This document shows, piece by piece, positions 1-6,984 of a stretch of 6,984 nucleotides of DNA. The notes under the pieces were generated by a model. The model was given only the letters and a program-made list of their open reading frames with translations, did no database searches and was not told where the DNA came from. Position 1 is the first letter of the stretch. Each line of letters starts with the position of its first letter. The translations under genes and the position numbers were made by a program. The stretch is from Actinomycetes bacterium (GTDB lineage: Bacteria > Actinomycetota > Actinomycetes > Mycobacteriales > Micromonosporaceae): assembly GCA_023437285.1 (NCBI GenBank), contig JAEZGP010000008.1, forward strand, positions 1-6,984, in the 5' to 3' direction.

Positions 1-1861
1 TGAACGCGTAGAACTTCTGCGGGTTCACCCGGTCGGACTCGATGACGGAGTTCGCCGGTACGCCGGTGGACGCCTGCCACGACTGGCCGAAGCCGACCGA
101 GTAGATGACCTGCTGGCCCGCGTCGCCGGGCGACCAGACGAACCGGCTGCCGTCGGCGGCCGCCGCGACGGTACCGCCGTTGTTGACGCCGCCGGGCTCC
201 TGGCCCTGGAACCAGTTGGCGCCACCGTCGGTGGAGAACGCCACGTGGCTGTCGTTGGGCCGGTCGGCGTCGGTGAAGCTGCCCGCCCGGACCATGTACG
301 ACGGGTTCAGCTCGGCGTAGTCGAGGCTGGTCGTCGACGTGAAGTACGGCTGCTGGAACATCATGGCCGGCACCGCGTCGAGGTTGGTGTGCCGGAAGCC
401 GCCGATGTCACCGAGGCCCGAGATCAGGTTCGACGTCCCGGTCGGCGGGCTGATCAGGTCGAGTACGGCGGTCTCCTCCAGGCCCTTGACCATGGGCTTG
501 ATGGTGAACGGCGTGTTCGAGTCCCAGTTGGTGAGGTTCGTGGTGCCGTAGATCGTGGCGCCGGTGCCGTACATCATGCGGTCGGAGTTGAACGGGTCGA
601 TCTCCATCGACTCGTTCATCCAGCCCAGCTTCGGGGTGACCTCGGGCGGGGACGGGTTCGCGCCGAGGCTCAGCCACGGTACGGACGAGATGTCCATCGT
701 GTAGCGGAAGCTGCGGTTCGGGTACGACGTCCAGTCCCAGATCTTCGTCCAGGTCGCGCCGCTGTCCGTGCTCCGCCAGGTGATCATGTCGGGCCACCAG
801 GAGATCTGCGTCGAGACCATGATGGTGCCCGGGTGCTGGCGGTCGATCGTCAGGCCGCTGTAGCCGAAGTACTGGTCGCTGCTGGTGTCCGGCACCGGGC
901 TGATCTCGGTCCACGCGCCGGTGGCGGTGTTGAGCCGCCATACCTCGCCGTGGCCGCCGTCGTACGGGCCGCCGGTGTCGCTCGTGGCGAGGTAGAGGTA
1001 GTGGTTGACGTGGTCGAGCACGCCCTTGTGGGCGATGTAGCCGGTCGGTGCGCCGGGCACGGCCGACCACGTGCTGCCGCCGTTCGTCGAGCGGTACACG
1101 GTGTTGTTCTTGTCCGCGACGCCGACGTAGATGGTCTGCGTGGTGTTGCCGGCGGTGCCGGTCGACGGGTCGAAGGTGACCCACACGACGCCCTGATTGT
1201 CGCCCTGGTACGAGTCGCCGGGGACGGCCACGTAGTTGCCGACGTTCGGGAACGCGGTCACCTTGGCCCAGGTGACGCCCGAGTCGGTGGAGCGCCACAG
1301 GCCGTTGCCGCTCGGCGCGGCGAGGTACAGGATGCTGTTGCGGTTCGGGTCGATCGCGAGGCGCTCACCCATGCCGCGGCCGGGCATATTGCCGCCCAGC
1401 TTGAACGGCAGCTCGGTGGCCTGCCAGGTCGCGCCCTTGTCGGACGAGCGCAGGATCGCGCCGTTGTTGGGGTCCCAGTCGTTGGTGTACATGCCGACCG
1501 CGGCGTACACCTTGTTGGTCTGCACGGGGTCGGTGGCGACGCTGGCGACGCCGTTCCAGCCCCACTTGTCGTAGCCGACCCAGTCGAGCAGCGGCACCCA
1601 GCTCTGCCCCGACTCGTTCCAGCGGTAGAGCCCGCCGATGTCGGTGCGGGCGTAAATGAGGTTCGGCTCGGTCTGGTTGAAGACGATGCCCGGGACGAAG
1701 CCGCCGCCGTCGATCCGGACGTTCTTCCAGGAGTACGAGTCGGAGGCGGCGGCCGACGCCGTGGTGACGGCGGAGGTGACCGCCACCGCGACCGTGGCGG
1801 CGCCCGCGACGAGCGCGGAGGCTAGCGCGACGTGTCGCCGCAGGTTCTTTCTACTTCGCAT
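1..1861 (-). CDS. Secreted GH74 xyloglucanase (endo-beta-1,4-glucanase type), 3' end outside window
   Basis: The first 620 residues are visible, starting at ATG 1861-1859 with an AAAGGA ribosome site 8 nt upstream. Residues 1-39 form a signal peptide: a basic stretch (RSRKNLRRH), a hydrophobic Ala/Val core, and a likely cut near ASAAA. The mature part opens YSWKNVRIDGGGFVPGI, typical of GH74 two-propeller enzymes that cleave the glucan backbone of xyloglucan outside the cell. The two GH74 catalytic aspartates appear in their usual settings: D74 in RTDIGGLYR and D485 in SGLGDIGGF. Five Asp-box (BNR) motifs of the form S-T/S-D/N-x-G-x-x-W end at W146, W198, W265, W371 and W550. A tandem Trp pair, W355-W356, matches residues linked to processivity in studied GH74 enzymes. 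GH74 catalytic modules run to roughly 700-740 residues and often carry a C-terminal cellulose-binding module; that part lies beyond position 1. Older annotations call such proteins sialidase, BNR-repeat protein or Avicelase. Family assignment is firm; exact substrate specificity is inferred. Confidence 0.93.
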   Translation of the reverse strand, partial: MRSRKNLRRHVALASALVAGAATVAVAVTSAVTTASAAASDSYSWKNVRIDGGGFVPGIVFNQTEPNLIYARTDIGGLYRWNESGQSWVPLLDWVGYDKWGWNGVASVATDPVQTNKVYAAVGMYTNDWDPNNGAILRSSDKGATWQATELPFKLGGNMPGRGMGERLAIDPNRNSILYLAAPSGNGLWRSTDSGVTWAKVTAFPNVGNYVAVPGDSYQGDNQGVVWVTFDPSTGTAGNTTQTIYVGVADKNNTVYRSTNGGSTWSAVPGAPTGYIAHKGVLDHVNHYLYLATSDTGGPYDGGHGEVWRLNTATGAWTEISPVPDTSSDQYFGYSGLTIDRQHPGTIMVSTQISWWPDMITWRSTDSGATWTKIWDWTSYPNRSFRYTMDISSVPWLSLGANPSPPEVTPKLGWMNESMEIDPFNSDRMMYGTGATIYGTTNLTNWDSNTPFTIKPMVKGLEETAVLDLISPPTGTSNLISGLGDIGGFRHTNLDAVPAMMFQQPYFTSTTSLDYAELNPSYMVRAGSFTDADRPNDSHVAFSTDGGANWFQGQEPGGVNNGGTVAAAADGSRFVWSPGDAGQQVIYSVGFGQSWQASTGVPANSVIESDRVNPQKFYAF

Positions 1862-1869
1862 GTACGCGG

Positions 1870-1875
1870 TCCTTT
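1870..1875 (-). promoter_or_regulatory. Ribosome binding site of the GH74 gene
   Basis: On the minus strand AAAGGA lies 8 nt before the ATG at 1861. It is the only purine-rich site near that start and supports the start that gives a complete signal peptide. Just upstream, 1881-1898 can fold into a 7-bp stem with one bulged base and a TCG loop, close enough to influence ribosome access. Confidence 0.7.
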
Positions 1876-1911
1876 GACGAGCGCCGTTCGACGGGCGCGG
1901 GTGGGTGACCA

Positions 1912-1966
1912 CATGCATGGCGGGGGCGGGCCCGGGACGAGCGTCATCGAGCCACGCGCATGCATG
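1912..1966. repeat. Two copies of the palindromic octamer CATGCATG
   Basis: CATGCATG occurs at 1912-1919 and again at 1959-1966, 47 bp apart, in the predicted 5' leader of the GH74 gene. Each copy is a perfect 8-bp palindrome. Their flanks differ, so this is not part of a longer duplication. Function unknown; protein-binding sites or chance are both possible. Confidence 0.4.
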
Positions 1967-1984
1967 ACTGAGTTCTGTGTGTCG

Positions 1985-2003
1985 GGGAGCTGCCCTTGCT
2001 CCC
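1985..2003. repeat. Inverted repeat GGGAGC-N7-GCTCCC, candidate operator or leader hairpin
   Basis: The arms at 1985-1990 and 1998-2003 are perfectly complementary over 6 bp with a 7-nt spacer. The site falls about 11-29 nt downstream of the predicted GH74 transcription start, so it could be a repressor site or an RNA hairpin. The half-sites GGGAGC and GCTCCC equal the halves of the CebR operator (TGGGAGCGCTCCCA) that controls cellulose and cello-oligosaccharide genes in Streptomyces, but here they are split by 7 nt instead of abutting. CebR binding is therefore doubtful. Confidence 0.45.
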
Positions 2004-2016
2004 TTTCCGGCCCCGC

Positions 2017-2035
2017 GCCGAGACTCACACTCGGC
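2017..2035. repeat. Inverted repeat GCCGAG-N7-CTCGGC overlapping the GH74 promoter
   Basis: The arms at 2017-2022 and 2030-2035 are perfectly complementary (6 bp, 7-nt spacer). The repeat covers the predicted -10 element and part of the -10/-35 spacer, a position where a bound repressor would block RNA polymerase. It has the same 6-7-6 geometry as the repeat at 1985-2003, and the two centres are 32 bp apart, about three helical turns. The arm sequences differ, so they may not bind the same protein. Confidence 0.45.
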
Positions 2036-2049
2036 AAGATAGATGTCAA
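2021..2049 (-). promoter_or_regulatory. Predicted sigma-70-type promoter of the GH74 gene
   Basis: On the minus strand a perfect -35 consensus TTGACA (2049-2044) is followed after 17 bp by GAGTCT (2026-2021), preceded by TGT as in an extended -10. Transcription would begin near 2014, giving a leader of about 150 nt. The -35 and spacing are strong; the -10 is a weak match, as is common in high-GC actinobacteria. No better candidate was seen between the terminator and the GH74 start. Confidence 0.5.
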
Positions 2050-2110
2050 TAGTTGCAAGCCTCGACGAAGGACGCCCAGCCCGGTTGTCCCGATATGCAC
2101 CCAGCCAGCA

Positions 2111-2126
2111 GTCGAATCGTTTCGAC
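2111..2126. promoter_or_regulatory. LacI-family-like operator palindrome upstream of the GH74 promoter
   Basis: The minus strand reads GTCGAAACGATTCGAC: a 16-bp palindrome with a central CG and a single mismatched pair next to it. A palindrome with central CpG and flanking AA/TT is the usual LacI/GalR-family operator form. It also resembles the CGAAA-N-TTTCG boxes upstream of Streptomyces xylanase genes. It lies about 100 nt upstream of the predicted GH74 transcription start and about 60 bp upstream of the -35. Binding by a sugar-responsive repressor is inferred; no regulator gene is in the window. Confidence 0.45.
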
Positions 2127-2150
2127 CACCGTTGGAAGCGAGATCACGCA

Positions 2151-2180
2151 CCGTGGCGAACAGAGCCTTGTTCGCCACGG
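2151..2180 (-). terminator. Strong stem-loop terminator after the fumarase gene
   Basis: Arms CCGTGGCGAACA (2151-2162) and TGTTCGCCACGG (2169-2180) pair perfectly over 12 bp around a 6-nt loop. The stem begins 15 nt after the fumarase stop codon. No U-tract follows, so it is an I-shaped terminator of the kind common in actinobacteria. It would separate the fumarase transcript from the GH74 control region. Confidence 0.8.
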
Positions 2181-2195
2181 CGTGGCCGTGCGGCC

Positions 2196-3851
<1,656 letters not shown>

Positions 3852-3877
3852 GGCCGCAGCGTACCTACCTCGTTGAG

Positions 3878-5320
3878 CTACTTTCGGTTGCCCACCGGGG
3901 ATGTGGGCTGGGCGACGCTCGGCGCCGGGCCTTGCTCCGGCGGCACGACCACCGCGCCGTCGCCGGGTACGGGCAGGTCGACGTAGCCGATCACCCGGCC
4001 CTGGGCGAGGACGAGCCCGGTGTACCCGTACCCGATGATCTTCGCTTCGGTGGTGAACGAGCGCAGCACAGCGCCGCCCCGGCTGAGCACGGTCACGTGC
4101 TGCTGGTCGCGCAGGATCACGAACCCCGGCGTGATCGCGACGTCGGGGGCGCTGGCCACCTTCACGGTGGTGACGATGGCGTTGCCCGCCGACAGGTCGA
4201 TGAGGTCGACGGCGTTCTGATCGGCGCTGAGCACCACGGCCAGATCGCCGTCGGTGTCGAGTACCTTCTGGCCCAGCGCGCCGACCCAGACCGTACGGTT
4301 GGTCGCCGACGCCAGGGTGTTCAGTTCGGGGCGGTTGTCCCCGCCCGTACCGTTGAGCAGTACGTGTCCGCCCAGCGGGTCGCGGCGCTGCTCGCAGCCG
4401 GGCCGGTTGGCCGTGTTGAGGTCGAGCCCCTCGTCGCGCCACACCTCGCCGCCGGTGTCGGCGTCGACGACCCACACCCGGTAGCGGCACGAGTCGTCGA
4501 CCGGCTCGGCCTGCGCGTACACGACCCGGGACGCGGCCACCACCACGCGGGTGTCCTTGTCTGCCGGCGGCACGTCGCGCAGGTTGATCCCGGCGATCAG
4601 GTCGACGAGGTGCAGGGTGCCGCCCGTGGGGACACCGAGCACGCCCGGCGCCGGGCCGGGAGCGCCCCGGCGGGCCTCGTCGAACCAGCCGGAGACCGGC
4701 CGCAGGCCCGTGCCGGTCGGATTGGGCCCGGACGGGCGGGGCTTGCCGCCGGGGATGGTGACGGCCCACAACCGGCGTCCGCTGTGGTCGCGGCCGCGCA
4801 CCACGCACTGCACGTCGTCGGCGCAGGTCAGATCAATGATCTTGTCGGTGTACGCCCACACCGCGTTCGCCGCGTCGTCGGACCACAGGGGCGTCGCCGA
4901 GTACGGCCCGTAGACCGTGAAGCCCTTGTTGCTGCCGGGCCGCCCGGCCACCACGATGTCGCCGGCCGGCCGGGCCCACGGCGCCTCGACGATCCACAGC
5001 TGACGGCCGTCGCCGAGGGCGCGGGCCTCGACGTGGCCGCGGGTGGTGACGATGACGGCGCTGCCGAACGCCGAGCGGGCGTACGGGTCGCCGGCCGAGA
5101 TGACGCCGGCGAGGTCGGCCGGGTCGCCGGTGCGCTGCACCCACGTCGTGGGCGGGTCGGCGATGGGCCGGTTCTCCTTGAGGCCCTGCTGGAAATTGGC
5201 CCACCACATGGGGAAGGGATTCCAGTCCGGGCGGATGGCGAACACGATGACGGCAGTCAGAACGAGCACCATGAGGAAGGACACCCTGGCGCCGACGCGG
5301 GCTGCCCTCCCCCTCGCCAC
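3878..5320 (-). CDS. Membrane-anchored PQQ/WD40-like beta-propeller protein of unknown function
   Basis: This gene encodes 480 residues and starts at GTG 5320; an in-frame stop lies 12 nt upstream, so no longer start exists. A basic N-terminus ([12 protein letters not shown]) precedes one hydrophobic segment at about residues 13-29, after which the chain should lie outside the membrane. The body consists of short beta-rich blades with phrases typical of PQQ-like propellers, such as [12 protein letters not shown] and [13 protein letters not shown] (compare AxDxxTGxxxW). A Pro/Gly-rich tail (about the last 30 residues) follows. Only four cysteines occur, all in the external part, in two local pairs (C166/C172 and C278/C309) that could form disulfides. 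No catalytic motif, heme site or metal site was recognised. The gene lies 43 nt after the regulator gene and 26 nt before fumarase on the same strand. No clear Shine-Dalgarno precedes the GTG. It could be an assembly scaffold or sensor; the function is not known to me. Confidence 0.88.
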   Translation of the reverse strand: MARGRAARVGARVSFLMVLVLTAVIVFAIRPDWNPFPMWWANFQQGLKENRPIADPPTTWVQRTGDPADLAGVISAGDPYARSAFGSAVIVTTRGHVEARALGDGRQLWIVEAPWARPAGDIVVAGRPGSNKGFTVYGPYSATPLWSDDAANAVWAYTDKIIDLTCADDVQCVVRGRDHSGRRLWAVTIPGGKPRPSGPNPTGTGLRPVSGWFDEARRGAPGPAPGVLGVPTGGTLHLVDLIAGINLRDVPPADKDTRVVVAASRVVYAQAEPVDDSCRYRVWVVDADTGGEVWRDEGLDLNTANRPGCEQRRDPLGGHVLLNGTGGDNRPELNTLASATNRTVWVGALGQKVLDTDGDLAVVLSADQNAVDLIDLSAGNAIVTTVKVASAPDVAITPGFVILRDQQHVTVLSRGGAVLRSFTTEAKIIGYGYTGLVLAQGRVIGYVDLPVPGDGAVVVPPEQGPAPSVAQPTSPVGNRK

Positions 5321-5363
5321 GCGCCCACGCTAGCGGTCGCGCGCACCACCGGGTCGTCAGGCG

Positions 5364-5861
5364 TTATTTGCCCGTGTCGATCGCTTTCGCAGGGCTTTGG
5401 GCTGACGCCTGTACCAGCGGCAGCGTCCGGTAGGCGATCTGCTCCGCCAACGCGATGATCGTCGCGGCCCGCCGGATCCCCTCGTAACCCACGACCGTGT
5501 CCAGCACGCGCTGCAGGTCGGCGTTGGAGCGGGCGACGATGCGGCACAACAGGTCACCGGTGCCCGTGATGGTGTGCGCCTCCAACACCTCCGGCACGGC
5601 GGCCAGGTGCGCCGCGACCGGGTCATGCCCGTACCGCTGGTTTATCTCCAGGGTGACGAAGGCGGTGACGCCGAAGCCCAACGCGGCCGGCACCACCTCG
5701 GGACCGAAGCCCTTGATGACGCCGCGCTCGACGAGTCTGTCCAGGCGGGCCTGCACGGTGCCGCGGGCCACCCGCAGCCGGCGGGAGGCCTCGAGCACGC
5801 CGATGCGCGGCTCCTCGGCGAACAGCGCGATGAGCCGCGCATCGAGTGGATCGACGCTCAC
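5364..5861 (-). CDS. Lrp/AsnC-family transcriptional regulator
   Basis: The protein has 165 residues when started at GTG 5861, chosen because GGAGG lies 7 nt before it and the sequence then begins MSVDPLDARLIALF, the usual Lrp/AsnC opening. A TTG start 45 nt further up is possible but has no such support. The winged helix-turn-helix spans about residues 20-50 (IGVLEASRRLRVARGTVQARL, then DRLVERGVIKGF). The effector-binding RAM/AsnC domain covers about 60-145, with the GTGDLLCRIVA segment typical of the ligand-binding fold. Such proteins form dimers to octamers and respond to amino acids or related acids. In Streptomyces coelicolor the Lrp-type HpdR lies next to hpdA and activates it. Here the regulator is separated from hppD only by dps, so an HpdR-like role is plausible but unproven. 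The gene follows dps by 81 nt on the same strand and precedes the propeller gene by 43 nt. Confidence 0.93.
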   Translation of the reverse strand: MSVDPLDARLIALFAEEPRIGVLEASRRLRVARGTVQARLDRLVERGVIKGFGPEVVPAALGFGVTAFVTLEINQRYGHDPVAAHLAAVPEVLEAHTITGTGDLLCRIVARSNADLQRVLDTVVGYEGIRRAATIIALAEQIAYRTLPLVQASAQSPAKAIDTGK

Positions 5862-5886
5862 GCCGGCACCTCCGCCGTGCCCCGGC
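5862..5886 (-). promoter_or_regulatory. Ribosome binding site of the Lrp/AsnC gene, inside a possible hairpin
   Basis: On the minus strand GGAGG (5873-5869) lies 7 nt before the GTG start and decides that start. The same segment can fold: 5862-5869 (GCCGGCAC) pairs with 5877-5886 (GTGCCCCGGC, two bases bulged), leaving the core of the ribosome site in the loop and the start codon just outside the stem. The hairpin may be no more than a product of high G+C. Confidence 0.5.
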
Positions 5887-5942
5887 GTGGGTCGACCCTG
5901 AGCCAATGGTTCCTTCGCTGGCGCTGCCTCACCCGAGCATTC

Positions 5943-6452
5943 TTACGCGTCGGCGCCGACGCGCTGGACGGCGAACATCCAGTGGTATTTCTCCAGGTTG
6001 GCCAGCACGCCGATGAGGGTGTCCTGGCTGACCGGGTCGAGTTCGTCCAGCAGGTTGATCCGCTCCCGGATGTGGTTGCACGTCTCCTCAAGAGCCATGG
6101 TCATCAGCTCGACGCACTCGTGCACGGTGATCTGGCCGGCCGGGAACTGGTGCAGCGGCGTGCTCTTGGCGACCGTGTCGGGCCGGCCGTCCACCGCGTA
6201 CCCGATGGCCACGGCCCGCTCCGCCACCGTGTCGGCGGCCGAGCGGACGCCGTCCACCACCTCGTCGAGCTGCTCGTGCAGCGGCTTGAACGTGGGACCG
6301 GCGAGGTTCCAGTGCGCCTGCTTGCCGCGCAGGTGCAGGTCCGTCAGCTCGACCAGGGACTCCTGCAGCATCGTGCCGACGGCACTGACGTCGACGTTCA
6401 CCAGGCCGGTCAGCTCATTCGTGGTGCCGGCACGTGTCTTCCGCGTGGGCAT
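5943..6452 (-). CDS. dps: Dps-family ferritin-like DNA-protection protein
   Basis: The gene encodes 169 residues from ATG 6452, with GGGAGGA 5 nt upstream. Dps proteins form 12-subunit cages that oxidise Fe(II) with peroxide, store the iron and often coat DNA in starvation or oxidative stress. The inter-subunit ferroxidase ligands are all visible: H47 in KQAHWNL, H59 and D63 in LHEQLDEV, and D74/E78 in DTVAERAV, in the same order as H51, H63, D67, D78 and E82 of E. coli Dps. The four-helix bundle runs from about residue 20 to 165. The N-terminal tail MPTRKTRAG has four basic residues (R4, K5, R7 plus the nearby charge pattern is short), a possible DNA-contact tail. It lies divergent to hppD across 185 bp and upstream of the Lrp/AsnC gene. 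No clear stress-sigma promoter was found. Dps is the firm family; bacterioferritin is excluded by the ligand pattern. Confidence 0.95.
   Translation of the reverse strand: MPTRKTRAGTTNELTGLVNVDVSAVGTMLQESLVELTDLHLRGKQAHWNLAGPTFKPLHEQLDEVVDGVRSAADTVAERAVAIGYAVDGRPDTVAKSTPLHQFPAGQITVHECVELMTMALEETCNHIRERINLLDELDPVSQDTLIGVLANLEKYHWMFAVQRVGADA

Positions 6453-6984
<532 letters not shown>

Larger units (their letters stand above)
1862..2195. other. Intergenic region between fumarase and GH74 genes
   Basis: This is 334 bp without a credible gene. Reading frames that cross it lack a ribosome site and have no recognisable product. Read on the minus strand it holds, in order: the terminator stem-loop after the fumarase gene (2151-2180), a LacI-operator-like palindrome (2111-2126), a TTGACA promoter (2021-2049) overlapped by an inverted repeat (2017-2035), a second inverted repeat of the same geometry (1985-2003), two CATGCATG octamers (1959-1966 and 1912-1919), and a leader of roughly 150 nt to the GH74 start codon. 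The region 2036-2125 is visibly more AT-rich than its surroundings. Confidence 0.75.

Noticed and set aside
245..1825. 526-codon open frame on the plus strand, antisense to GH74
   Set aside because: It mirrors the real gene's codon bias; its translation is low-complexity Val/Arg/Gly/Ala-rich with no recognisable family, while the opposite strand gives a clear GH74 enzyme with signal peptide.
1822..2178. 118-codon minus-strand frame across the fumarase-GH74 intergenic region
   Set aside because: It begins inside the terminator stem, runs through the predicted promoter and into the GH74 signal peptide in another frame, and has no ribosome site or family resemblance.
3852..4808. Upstream extension of the fumarase frame to an 870-residue protein
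   Set aside because: The extension overlaps the propeller gene in another frame and gives Arg/Pro-rich sequence unlike any fumarase; ATG 3851 gives the normal family length.
3932..5458. 508-codon open frame on the plus strand, antisense to the propeller gene
   Set aside because: Shadow frame rich in Arg/Val/Gly/Asp with no ribosome site; it spans two real minus-strand genes.
5862..5906. Longer Lrp/AsnC protein from the TTG at 5906
   Set aside because: The added residues are a Gly-rich translation of the ribosome-site region; the GTG at 5861 has a strong, well-spaced Shine-Dalgarno and the normal family N-terminus.

Overview
The window is high-GC DNA (around 70% G+C by eye) with actinobacterial codon usage, GTG starts and purine-rich Shine-Dalgarno sites. 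The gene set is a secreted GH74 xyloglucanase, a class I fumarase, an Lrp/AsnC regulator, a Dps ferritin and an HPPD that resembles the Streptomyces enzyme. This fits a filamentous soil actinomycete; Streptomycetaceae or Micromonosporaceae is my inference, since no rRNA or other marker is present.

Layout: five genes run on the minus strand and one on the plus strand. From the right: hppD (+, cut by the window end, from 6638) lies divergent to dps (-, 5943-6452). Downstream of dps on the same strand are an Lrp/AsnC regulator (5364-5861), a membrane-anchored beta-propeller-like protein (3878-5320) and a class I fumarate hydratase (2196-3851). A perfect 12-bp stem-loop 15 nt after the fumarase stop closes this run. 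A 334-bp intergenic region (1862-2195) follows. It holds that terminator and what looks like the promoter/operator region of a GH74 xyloglucanase gene (1-1861, minus), whose 3' end is outside the window.

How the genes may work together: HPPD makes homogentisate from 4-hydroxyphenylpyruvate, and that pathway ends in fumarate plus acetoacetate. The Lrp-type regulator sits near hppD, as in Streptomyces where an Lrp-type activator (HpdR) adjoins hpdA, and it is followed on the same strand by a fumarase that would consume fumarate. Dps, the [4Fe-4S] fumarase and the Fe(II) dioxygenase share an iron/oxygen theme. These links are inference. The GH74 gene is an independent secreted polysaccharide-degradation unit with its own, apparently elaborate, control region.

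I see no CRISPR array, tRNA, rRNA, insertion sequence or phage gene. The coding regions are ordinary known families. The most noteworthy signals are in the two intergenic regions: a cluster of palindromes around a TTGACA promoter upstream of GH74, and the dps-hppD intergenic region with a 7-bp-arm inverted repeat and a small ORF whose stop overlaps the hppD start.
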